From contig NC_064044.1 in assembly GCF_932526225.1 (NCBI RefSeq), positions 3,994,092-4,058,091 of the forward strand: DNA of 64,000 nt, given 5' to 3'. The position numbers and the translations under genes were made by a program. Below are positions 20,301 through 31,905 of this stretch, one piece after another. The first letter of the stretch is position 1. Each line of letters starts with the position of its first letter. This DNA is from Nematostella vectensis. Lineage: Eukaryota > Cnidaria > Anthozoa > Actiniaria > Edwardsiidae. A model generated the notes under the pieces. The model did no database searches. It worked only from the letters and a program-made list of their open reading frames with translations, and had not been told where the DNA came from.

Positions 20301-23300
20301 TATTGCGCGGTAGGGAACTATAAATTAATCTTTCTACTCCACAAAATATCAATAAGAAGTATGCTAAAATTGCGTAGAAGTGCTTTATCTAGAATTCGAG
20401 TAATTTATTGGGGTAGGAAACAATAAATTAATATTTCTTCTTTCAAAAATGTCAATACCAAATATGATAAGACTCTGTAGAAGGGATTTATCTAGAACTC
20501 GAGAAATTTAACAGACCGTTTATTGCTAGAATAACAAGGGGCTTCTTATCGGGCTATAGGCTGAAACACCTGTAAATGCAGCCATATGAAACGGATTCTT
20601 TGCGGAAATCATCCTACTCGCAGAAACATTATCGCCCAAACGATGTGTAAATAAATTCTTGACACAGTTTCGCGCTAAGTTTGTCTTTCGAATTATGCTA
20701 TGCCATACGCACAAACCGCTATTTATTACTTTTTTTTTACCTTATAGTAGGAGCAGTGTTTGGTACTCTCGGTTGAGATCTTAGTAAAACCGACAATCGT
20801 TAACAAATAATTAAAAAAAACCCTATACAATTTGGATAAATGAATGCAAACTTTAGATCACAAATGTATACAGTCGAATTGTCAAGCGACAAAGGATGGT
20901 AACAAACAGTAAATAAAAAAAAAAAAACTAATGTTATATCGTATTTGAAAAGAGATACGGATTAAAACGTGAGGTATGTTTTTCTTGTCCAACTAATACA
21001 GTACAATAGTACTGTAGATACAGTACATAGAAATACCTGTTTTGTGAGCGGGGTTGACAACCCTTTAAGTACACGGATTCGCATCTGTCCCTTGGTCAAT
21101 GTTGCAGTATTTTGAATGGAAATACCATTTCTGTTCGATCCCTTTGATACAGGTATTTGCTTCACCATCGTTAAGACAAACTCTTAAATCGAGTTCCTCA
21201 AAAGCAGTTTCGACTGCGCTTCACGTAAATTCTGGCTTCGTCAGGTGGACGATGTCGGGACTTCTCGCCACGCAAAGCTTTCAAGCCTCCGTGAAAAATG
21301 CGATATTCATAATCGTCCCGCAGAGAGGCCTGATAATACAATTTCAACTCCCATAACCGCTCTGCAAATGTTTCCCTCTTAACAGTATATCGAACGAGTA
21401 TGTTTATGTCGCCACGTAGTAATTTTGTGGCCTTGAGTTGTGAAGGTGGTTTCGCGCGGTAACTAGGGACCGTATTGGTCAAGTTGAACTGATGGCTATT
21501 TTTCTATCCACCAAGCATGCATTATTCATCGCTTTCAAGGGTAATTATACCAGAGCGATAGGTCGTTTTCACCTGTGCGCGAAAAAGGGGTAAACAATAA
21601 GTTCTATTTTGTCTCTTGATTGACAGGAAACCCATTCTTGTGCAATACTTTAGAACTCATTGGATACCGAAAAATAGACAGAAGCTTCATACGAAAAAAA
21701 AAACTTTTTAACGGAGTATTTTCTGCTTTAAACGCCGATGTGCTTATGATAAAGAAGTGCTAAAGGCTGTCGTATAAACAGTGCGTTATGATTTGCGCGT
21801 GAATTATAGCTTATTTGTAGCATCTATTTAGGTGACCAACATCGAATTGTCTATCATGTCGACAACTTGTTCATAAGTGGTTTTAACGGGTTTAGATCGA
21901 TTAAGCTAAAACAGAGAGCAAACAAATAAATGTATATTGTATTTAGTTTATCTTCTCCGATAACGGTAATGTCTCACTTTGGGCATTCAAACAAGAGGGA
22001 ACAAGCATGAGGTAAGATATGGTATCCATTCAAACCACCAAGGAAACGGGCAAAAATGACGTCCGAAACTTAATTATTCACTTTACACTTTTGGTGCAAA
22101 GCAAAGCGTGCCAACAATGCAGCAAATACATGGACACACAAAGACGGGGCCACTCTCTTAAAATGACAGCTTAACGCGTTAGAAAAAAAAAAAAAACAGA
22201 AAGAAAAGAAAAATCAAACCAAGCCTGGAAATATAGGTCATTTGTGTTGGTTTCCATTCAAGTGTCACGTGATCAAGGAAAATAATAAAGGTTGCCCAGA
22301 TGCCAGTGGAAAGGATGTTGCCATCGAAAGTGTCTTTAAGGCTTTAGCTAAATTGTAATGTCCAATGTTGTATAATCAGCAAACCCTATGTAGTCCACTT
22401 TTCTGTATAAAAAAGAACGCCTCGAAAAGGGCAGGTATAAAGAAGAAATTTACCAGCTTGTTTTTATTCTTAGCATGCCGTCTTAATTATAGAATCTAGA
22501 GCTAAATTAATCTTAGAGTAGTTTATTGGTTAATTCAATTTTCGGAAACACACCAGGAGGTTTTATTTTAACGGCTTCGTCCATTTGATTCGTCGCCTCG
22601 TTGACAGTGAGGCTAACAGACCTGTATGAGCTGATGAGGCCTCAAGCGATCTTACTCTATTTTTTTTACTACAAAGGGGACTTTCAATTCCGGTTTGAAC
22701 AAGAATAGATCATTTTCAGCTTGCTGGTTGATTTAGACTCTTGTTTTTGAATAGTGTATTTTTGTCTGCTTTTCTTAGCCTAGCGTTTCCGTTGTCATTA
22801 TATTAGTTAGCTAAAAGGATATCGAAAGCGTTCCTTGTAGTGGTAACTGATTTTAATTTACGCCTAGTTCCAAAGGGGCAGCACCGCAGAAAACCCAAAG
22901 GGCTTCGAAAAAGTTGCCGCGACTTACTGCTCGGCCTATTATTTAAAGTCTGGGGGCGGTAAAGCATTTGCTACCCAAGGTAAGGTTGATCCAACTTATT
23001 ACAGAGTGCAGCCTACCTGCTTGCTAGAGGTCTTGAGGTAATTTTGTTGGTTGAGCAAGTGTGGCAACTGATCACCATGTTTCTACAACAACAAATTATA
23101 GTTAATACATTATAAACTGGCTTCTTTATTGAAAGCAAATATTTATGTTGAACCGAAGGGGTTGCAAGCACCCTATACCTTTATCCCCTAACAAGCTGTT
23201 TCAACCTGAACAAAAACAAGCTTGCGTTCGATTTTATCGAATTCCAGTAACGCGCAAGATTTTTTTAACGTTTCACGTGCTCTGAATCGAAGCCCGTCGT

Positions 23301-24888
23301 AGCATTTTCATCGGTTTTTCCTATTCTTCGTAAAGTTTCACGAACAAATTAAGAAGCGTACAGTTAAAACGAGGGAAGGAAAGGGCTTATGGGTAAGGGA
23401 GAGGGGTGATTTAGCGCACAGCATTCGCTAATGTACTGTTCCAGAGAGATCCACTGCCCCAACGAATGAATTGTTTCAGAATACCCAAAACATCCAGGAA
23501 TTTCCGCCTGCAAATGTGAGGAGAAAATTTCCTCCTTCCCCCTAAAAACGTCCCTGAAAGGTGAACCGTAATTAATCATTCCCCCGTGCGGAAGAGGGGA
23601 TGTTTAGGGATTATGTACTTGGGAAAAATTTTTTTACGCAATCAAAATTTGGCTAAATTATATTCAAACCACCCCTAGCTGTCCTCCATGGTAAGGGCAT
23701 TCTAGGAAAGCAAAGTTTGTAGTTTTTTCAAGGGAATATGTTGCAAGTTGTAGATCTACTTGTCGAGAGGAGATTCTAGTTTTACAAGGTTACGTCAGAG
23801 GGAGAAACTATAACATGTTCTCACAACAGGCTGAAACCATAAAGATTTTAGTGATATTCTCGGGCTAAAGATTCAGTCTCTAACATTTTGTTGTTACAAC
23901 AGACGAATGAACAAGGAAACTATAAAGATTAGGCTATAAATAAAGTTGTAGTATTCATTCATACAACAGGCGAAAGACCCAGGAAACTATAGGATTTGGC
24001 TATAGCGCTATAGAGTAATGATAATGATGCAGTCTCTTACTATACGCTAGTGTTAAATAATTCGAGGCCCACGATAAACCTTGACACAACTCCTTTAAAA
24101 ATGAACTTGTGCGTTTTTGTAATACTCACTTTTCCGTCTCTCGCTCCATGCTCTTCTCCCTGGAAAAGAAACGGCATCATCAGATTTCTTCTTCAATATC
24201 AAAGTGTGAAAACAATTCTCTCACATCCCCGCAAAACACACCATTACGTGACGTGTGACCGGTCTGAAAAGAGAAGGAAGTGTGGACTCCCTCGCAGCCG
24301 TTATTTAACGAGACACAGAACAAAGCCAGTCTTAAAACGGCTATTCGGGAAGAGAAGAGGAGATGGGCTTCGCAAATGATGCATAAGTCTCTGGGGTTGT
24401 TATCACAATGCTAGTAGTAGTACGTAGGGTTTTTTTTACTATACATCTTTCGTTACTTTTATGGCGCGCTCATACTAGCAATAAAACTTGTAGAGAGTTT
24501 CACTTCTAAGAATTATTTTTTATCAGGCTAAAATTACTGGTGTGATAAATTTTAATACAGGGCTATTGTTGTTCACACCCACCATTATTGAGTTTTTGTT
24601 CAGAGTAATCATGTTTCAAAAATTGACTTAATTTGAGAAATGATTTTTAATCAATTTATGTTGAGCTCGAAAATTCATATGTTTTAAACAGTGTGCTCAA
24701 GTAAAAAAAGGGTCATCTTATCTGCCTCTAAACATCAAAATTGGCTTTCGCTTTTATATGCAACCATTATAATAAGAAGACTTACGACTAAACCTTATAT
24801 ATTTTCAAGCGCACTACTGAAAGAGATAAGAACGACTGCGAAGGAAACTGGGGCGTCGAGCTTAACGAGGTTTTGAACATTCTCTCGC
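17393..24888. other. No recognisable gene; presumed DYRK4 5' intron or upstream DNA
   Basis: I see no exon I can assign. Donor-like sites occur on the minus strand at 17747 (GAC|GTGAGT, in phase with the first DYRK4 exon) and at 24129 (30-nt candidate 24130-24159 containing an ATG); either may be a 5' exon. A diverged pair of about 112-bp repeats lies at 20310-20520 and a short 68-bp duplication at about 19905-20010. A 95-codon minus-strand frame at 21198-21482 has no supporting splice sites. Confidence 0.4.
17400..17540. repeat. 28-bp minisatellite abutting the acceptor of the first visible DYRK4 exon
   Basis: Five copies of ggctatgaataaatggagga with variable ends. On the minus strand the array ends about 10 bp before the acceptor of exon 17328-17392, so it makes up most of the branch-point/polypyrimidine region. 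Confidence 0.85.
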
Positions 24889-26513
24889 CGAGGTTGTTTT
24901 GGCTAAACAGCTTTTACTTCGTTTTTTTTTTCAGATTTTATTAATACATCTATGCTTTGTCAGATCCCGCAAGATTCACTCTTGATTGAAATCAAATTAT
25001 TATTTTTTTCATGCAAGGTAAATGGAAGCAATTTTTTATATTAAAATAAAAATATCGAAATCTGCGTTTTTTTCTAAATTCACAATAACACCTAACAATA
25101 CTCCAGCTTGAAGCACACGAATCTTTGGCTTAAAACTGACCATTCAAACTTCGCGATTGATGAATCTTTATTTTACGCCAAAATTGTCCTCGCAATCTTT
25201 GAAAAAATAAATGAACTTTTGCCTACAAAGATCCATCCCCGAATTTACGCCGTGAGAGGGGCAAGAGGACCAGTGTTGCACAAGAATAAATTCCAGATGG
25301 TCAATTCGAGAGTATTTTTGTTAAGATAATTTGAAAACTAAGGAATGTATTCCTTTTAAACATTTCAGCCCAAGACGCGCCTCTTCTATACTATTACCCG
25401 ACCCTATGGCTAAAATATTTTCTTTAAAAAACACAGACAAAAAAATACCGCGCGAAATAACTGTCAAAAAACTGCGAATTTGCAAAGTTTTTGATAACAA
25501 TGTTTTTTAGTGAGAGGGGGTTATTTGTGTTTTATATGATTCTTATCTTTAGTTTTTCATAGATTGACAAATGTCCTCTTCAAAATATATACCCGTACCA
25601 GATTTTTTATAGTCTTCCGTACTTTAGACTGTATAAAGTGTTTCTTTCAGCGTTCACATCTTCACACAGTAAGCGTTCTCATAGAATAGAGATTATATCT
25701 GTACGAAATGCATAACCCGGGATCTCAGTTCCGCTCGTGCAACTTTGTCACATGTGAAACAAACAAGACAGCTATCGTCGATTACCATATGTGTGACACT
25801 AGCGCGGGCTTCGTTTGAAGCGCGTTCATATCCTCAACTTTTGATTCTAATTTCTCATAAACGCAGGTTCGACATACAACTACATCAAGCAAGTACTTTC
25901 GGTAAGGCCTATTTTACCAATAGCGTCGGGTAATAGTTTTGAAGATGAGCGGGTTGCGCTAAAATGTTGAAAAGGAAAAATTTATTAATTTTCAAATTAT
26001 CTTAACAAAAATACTCTTGAATTGACTATCTGGAATTTATTCTGTGCAACACTGGTCCTCTTGCCCCTCTCACACAAGTTGCCTTAGGGTTTGGACTTAG
26101 CAGGGGGCGTAAATTCCGGGATGGATCTTTGTAGGCAAGAGTGCATTTTTTTTTTTTTTTTCAAATATTGCGAGGACAATTTTGGCGTGAAATAAAGATT
26201 CATCAATCGCGAAGTTTGACAGGTCAGTTTTAAGCCAGTAATTCGTGTGCTTCAAGTTGGAGTATTGTTAGGTGTTACTGTAGATTTAGAAAAAAATTCA
26301 TCGCGCAGATTTCTAGATTTTTATTTTAATATAAAATATTGCTTCCTTTTAACTTGCATGACAAAAAATAATTTGATTTCCAAGAAGAGTGAATCTAGAG
26401 GAATCTGATAAAGCATAGATGTATTAATAAAATCTGAAAAATTTACGAAAATCGCGCCAAAAATGAGCCTTCTGTAGGGAACTTAGTATAAGCTTTTTAG
26501 CCAAAACAACCTA
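24889..26513. repeat. Long inverted repeat (about 450-bp arms, 650-bp spacer)
   Basis: The sequence at 24889-25342 recurs as its reverse complement at 25988-26513. Landmarks: ggttgttttggctaaa near 24891 pairs with its reverse complement near 26490-26510; attaatacatctatgctttg near 24940 pairs near 26415; gtgttgcacaagaataaattc near 25270 pairs near 26035. The second arm carries a roughly 35-bp and a roughly 50-bp extra segment. Arms differ by scattered substitutions. A transcript across it would fold into a very long hairpin. Confidence 0.85.
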
Positions 26514-27064
26514 TGAGTTATCACTCATACAGGAACAAAGACCCACTGTCCTGGGGGTAAAAAGCTTACCGTAAACGCCCCCTATTTAAAGAACGCCCCT
26601 TCTAAGCTTACAAGCTTGTATTGAACGCCCCTCTCTAATAAACGCCCCCCTAGCCTTCCACCCAATTTAAAAAACAAACGACATAGGAATTTCAATATAG
26701 ATCATATTCAATTGCCTCCTTGCTTTATCTGTGCTTGGTTTCTACTGAGGGAGACTTGCTTATATTTCCATAATGGTATGTGGTTCGTATGGATCCTATA
26801 AAACCCGCGTTCGCGCGAATAACTCAAATCTGTAATATTGAGGAATTTGGGTAAACCTTCGGAAAAAAGGCGGTGAACTGAAAGGCCCGGGTCCAGTCAT
26901 TTGTGACGTAGATCGAGTTGACAATCAAATTATATGAGAAAAATATACGCGCGTTAAACTTGTTCCCGTATTCATTCCCAATCATAGCTAGGAGACATTT
27001 TTTTTTGTTAAACAAGCATGCATGCGGAACATAAAAGAAATTATGTGAGACACGTCCTTTCCTA

Positions 27065-27190
27065 TATATTATATTTAAATATTAGGGGGCACAGCCACGC
27101 CCTTACTGGTCATTTCGTTATATTAAAAATATAAATATTTGGGGGACACATGCCCCCAATCCCCCCCCCCCCCTTCTATGGCCCTGCTTA
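27065..27190. repeat. Interspersed repeat, copy 1 (second copy at 62.5 kb, opposite strand)
   Basis: The segment with gggggcacagccacgccctta, an AT-rich centre, tgcccccaatccccc and atggccctg corresponds on the other strand to 62505-62640 (agggccgtagcaggggg, tgtgcccccc, AT-rich centre, ggggcgtggctgtgct). Two dispersed, diverged copies suggest a transposable element family. Confidence 0.7.
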
Positions 27191-27240
27191 TTGGTGATTT
27201 TCTGAGGTGAACTAATCGCAAGAAGCAAGAATGATAGCCT

Positions 27241-30200
27241 TTATTTGCCTTTATAGGTTCCCCACAAAATTCTTTTTCTGAAAGCTTATATTATACATAA
27301 TAATTCAATCTAAAACTAAAATCTTCAAAAATATTGTGCATCGCTTTGTGTTATGTGTAACTTATAATCTAATTTTGGCCAATCAGAAGACGAGTAAAAG
27401 GACTGCTGGTAATGCATTACCTGGCTGTGAAATTTGCCTGGTCCAAGCTGGGGTAGTGTTCCTGGCAGGATGGTGGTGAGTTTCTAAAGCGATTAGGGAA
27501 CAAGATATGATAAGATGGGAATAACAACTGGTTTAGACAGGATCTGCTGACTTTACATGTCAGTTTATCATACCTATCAACCGCCAAAAATCTCAAGAAT
27601 GTTTTTTTGGGTGGAGTATATAAATTATTGTGAGGGAGGGGTGTGTATACCCTCGTAGGCGTTTGCTGTATAGAAAGCTCTCAAGCACAAAATAGATCCC
27701 ACGAGGGTGTTAGATGAATTGCGCTATGCAAGGAAATTGTTTTAATTATTTTAATAGAAAATAGGCAAAATGTTGATTTTCCATATTATTAATTTCCGGA
27801 AGCAATAAAAATCGCAAAAAAGCAGGAGATTTGGTGCTCCACGCGGGAGAGCGGGAGAAGACATCCAAAATCTTGAGACTCCTGCCTGATGCGGGAGAGT
27901 TGACAGGTATGGTTTCTATACACACACTGTTAGTGTGAATAAGCACTGTTACTGAAGGTGGTACCACAAGCCTGCATCTCCAGTGGTTCCTTTTCCCCTA
28001 ATAGAGGTTATCAAGTGCAGTGAGAGATGGGACCTCTAGCTTTAATGTCGCTTTACCAAAAAGAGAGATGTGTAAAAGCCTGGCTTATTACAACAGGGGC
28101 TTGTATTCTGATACAAGTCCCTAATGTAATAAGCCAGGTTTTTACACATCTCTCTTTTACCAAATTCCAAGATGGACCTGACCTTGGTTTGGACCCAGGA
28201 CCTCTTGGCTGAAGAGCAGGTTTGGGTTATTATGGCTTTACTTGTTCAACAAAAACAGGAACTGGGTGGAATTGGTAATCAAACCTAAAGGCTTATTTTC
28301 CAGTGCCAAACACATGTTAGATAACAAATGACATTGCAAGCCACCGTTTTATCACCCTTGTAAAAATACCAAGAGTGAGAAAGCATCCATTTTCATCAGT
28401 TGATATGGAGTGGCAGTTGCAACATTTTTTTTTTTTATTGAATTGGGTAAATGAAGTATATGATTTTACTTTTAGATGGTTATTTCAAAATTTTATTGCC
28501 ATATTTGGCTTTCAAGATTGAAAGAAAACAATAACAAAAAGTGTTAGTGACAAGGTGTCCTTAACTGCTAAAGGTGAATATACTACGCTCCATAAAATAT
28601 TGCAATAGATTGCTACCTGATGACTTTGTGAGTAGGTCTTTCCATCGCTGTACTTCAAGATTAACTCATTTTTGCTGAAAATTATAATATAATAAGTAAT
28701 CAGAAACACAGCCGGCCAGCCAGCCGGCCAGCCTCCATGTATGGTTAGAAAATATGGCATTCACAGTAGTTACAGTGGTGGAGAAATGTTACAATGACTC
28801 CTGTTCTTTGCCCCCCCCCCCCCATGAAACACATACAGAAATGGATGGTACAGGGAGCTTGGATATTGCCAATGTTCTTATGGATGCATGATGGGCAATC
28901 ACACCACTATTTTATGCTCCCGCTTTAATCTGCTATTTCACTTACTTTATGTAACCATTGCTGTAGCTTGAGGGCTGTGAACTACGCGCATCACCAGGGC
29001 TCTATTGAGAAAAAAAAAATACTTTTTTTTAGTCTTTACTAAGGTTAGATTTTTAAATGACAAAATTGCTAAGAGAAAATTGTTTTCTGAGTTGAAATAA
29101 AACTCCCCTCCCCATCCCCCCCTATACAGGAGAATTGGCAGCTATCAGTAGTATATCAATTTAGTTCAAAACTTGTATGTCTAAAACAGGATGTTAACCA
29201 ATAACATGTTGAGCATACTATTTATTCAATAACAGATTCTAATCTATCTAGTCTCATTTACCATTGCAGTCAACCGATAAAAAGAGAATATCCAACAACA
29301 CAGACAATATAGCTTATGCCAGAACAAATACAGATAAATCATAAGAGATTTATTTCAAATTTTATATTGACAACCTATATTACATTACCAGACAGTTTCA
29401 AAATTGAAAAAGTTTAATGCTTACATTTAAAGGATTTTCAGGCACTGGTGGGTTTTTTGCAGCAACTATAGATCCCATTGATCAACAAATCCACGAAGGA
29501 TCCAGGGGCCATGATATTTTAGTTAATTCAAATTTCATGAGGTGCATGTTTTATAGAGCTGTATGTTGATGGAAAATGTGTAACAATGAATGATTTCTAC
29601 AATTTGATAGACTGATTAATAAGGATCCAATCAAAAACATTTTGTGGCATGTGGTTAATTAAAATTTCTTAAACTTATTTTATAATTCGAAAATTGCTTT
29701 CTTAATTTAACACTCATCTTTCATGTTTTCCACTCTTTCATAAAGACTTGCAACACAAGAAAAACAAATATGAGTTGAACTATACGATCAGTTTACAGTT
29801 TTCTTTTAATCAGATGTTATTACAAGGCATTAAAGAAAATAATGATTGCATAATAAAATGAAACAAATAAAGCAATGGTTTATGTAACAAATAAAAAAAA
29901 AAACTTTAAATTGTTTTATACTATCATTTTAAACAAAACCTAAAACCCTAAAAGTAAGTAAAAGGAAAAAAACAATGTTTTTTTTCTTGGTGAATTTAGT
30001 TTTTTCACTGGTCTTTCCTCTAGTCATACTCAAAAATTATTTTGTGTCTTTTGTCTGTAGACCTTCTGTTGAAAAAAAAACTGCCAAATGTTACTATGGC
30101 AACTGCTTTGTAAATGCAATTTGTCATCTGTTATCTTTGTTTACTAAACACATGTTGTATAATTTACTCCATAACAATGTGTTATATAGAGCATGGTTTA

Positions 30201-31289
30201 GGGTAAAGTTTTAGCTTACGTTTTTTAGCAGTCTTACAGAACAATTGGAGGATTAGGTAGTCTGCTAGAGAAGTTATCAAAAGAAGGACAAACAAACCCT
30301 TGTGGATAGTGAAACCCAATCGAACAACCTGCTAAAAAATAATTACACCTTCACTTTGGTAATATTCATCTAAAATCCACGAGATGAATAAGAAAAAAAT
30401 GAAAATACAAAATAAATTTCAATTCTAGATATTTTTTTTTGAATAAGAATAAACAACACTAATAATAGTAACTTATTCGAAAAAAAACATCTTTCTTACT
30501 TTGGAAATAAATAATATTTTTGGAAAAAATTAAAACAATTGATATGCTTTAAATCGGAAACTGTCTAATCGTAAAATATCTAACATGGAACACAACGACT
30601 ATACTCTTTTAAAATGCTTTTATATAATGTTTGTTATCACAGGAAAAGCCAATAGGTTAAATTGATTCACGGATTCGCACATGTCTTCGAATTCTTCTAT
30701 TCTGATAATGTAAAAGACCCATTAGCAATACTTACTTTTAACTTTTACTCATAAAAGTAAAAATCGCTTAACTTGTTAGCTTTTTTTAGAACGTAATTGA
30801 ATTAAAAGTAAACACAATAAAAGCCATTATATTTGCTGGGCTAAAGATAAAATAAACAACTAAAAACTAAGTTCTAATATTAAATCAACATTGCAGAGGT
30901 TCGCGACCTCAAAGATTTACTTAAAGATTTCACATCGGCGAATTGTGTAGCAACCACTAGCGGCCACTGCGAACAGAACTGACCTGGTTCGACTGGAAAA
31001 ACTGCTTGGATTTCACAGGCTTTAAAAAGGGAAGAACGTTCTTTCTCTCTTTGACTTTTTCTAGCTTTCCATGAGAATTTCTGTGAACCAAAATAAAGCA
31101 GAATCTTGCTGTGATGTAAGACAAACAAACCCAAATTACTCTGTCAGAGTTAACACGAAGACAAAAGAGCATGGAAATGATTAGCTATTTGGGCATTGCA
31201 TCTAGTATAAACACTGAATTACGCAGAGTAAAACAAAATTATACTCACTTTCTCTCTGAAGGAGGATTGCTCATACTGTTTCTTGTCAT
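27241..31289 (-). CDS. Unrecognised single-pass membrane protein, 153 aa
   Basis: Eight small exons: 31249-31289, 30984-31080, 30238-30328, 29425-29465, 28946-29001, 28617-28674, 27421-27461, 27241-27277. Every junction is GT-AG, all phases match, and the sum is 462 nt (153 codons plus TAA). AATAAA overlaps the stop codon. The protein starts MTRNSMSNPPSERK, has a basic segment (KLEKVKERKNVLPFLKPVKSK), one hydrophobic helix at about residues 55-78 (GLFVLLLITSLADYLILQLFF), then a hydrophilic Ser/Tyr-rich tail (ELILKYSDGKTYSQSHQ) and a basic end. No family is recognised. The basic N-side suggests that side is cytosolic. A Met at residue 6 could also start translation, and further 5' exons are possible. 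Confidence rests on eight phase-consistent splices. Confidence 0.65.
28058..28160. repeat. Near-perfect 100-nt hairpin (fold-back MITE or pre-miRNA-like)
   Basis: The left arm (aaaagagagatgtgtaaaag, then cctggcttattaca) and the right arm (tgtaataagccagg, then tttttacacatctctctttt) pair with only a few mismatches. The inner part also pairs (ggggcttgta with tacaagtccc), leaving a loop of about 6 nt. It sits in an intron of the unrecognised membrane-protein gene (28675-28945 is the adjoining intron; the hairpin is between exons 27421-27461 and 28617-28674). Confidence 0.8.
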
Positions 31290-31771
31290 AGCATTTTTCC
31301 TGAATCAAGATTTCGTCGGAAACCCAAACATCAAGACAACCTTTTATTGTTTAGGGTGACAATCCAGTTATTTCACTCGACAAATCGGTGCATTAATCCA
31401 CTTGTGAAAATGTTTATCCGTGAAATGATAGCAAAAATCCATGATGAAAGAATCAAGGAAGCATTTTCAAATCAATAGTCGTGTCAATGAGTTATTTTGA
31501 GGTCGCAAACAGCTGTTAAGGGCATGAACTCATGCAAGTTTTACGAGGAATACCTTCGGGATATTTGGCGCGCGGAATTGCTTGGTTTCAGTTGTCAAGC
31601 AATCTGATGACCCACCAATCAGAATGCAGAATTGCACGGCTGATTGACAACGATTATCATTCAACTTCCGGTACAAATTATTTCCAGCCGAAAATAATTA
31701 AAAAAAATTATTTCTGTTTGTTTTAGTTTATTATCTAACAATGTAACAAAAAGCGTATGTTTCTTAACAAA
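31290..31771. other. Intergenic gap between the membrane-protein gene and POLB
   Basis: No supported exon. Both flanking genes are on the minus strand, so the promoter and 5'UTR of the membrane-protein gene and the 3'UTR of POLB probably share this stretch. Confidence 0.4.
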
Positions 31772-31869
31772 TTACATATTTCGTTGTTCAGGGGGTTTGT
31801 ATTCCATTCCGATAATATCAAACACATCTTGCTCGCTTGAAACTGGAAGTGGTTCACCCGGAACGCCTG

Positions 31870-31905
<36 letters not shown>

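Noticed and set aside
30984-31172. Membrane-protein gene start at 31172 (MLFCLRV)
   Set aside because: An upstream exon (31249-31289) with a good donor joins in phase to an acceptor at 31081 and gives a more plausible basic N-terminus; the longer frame is probably intron read-through.
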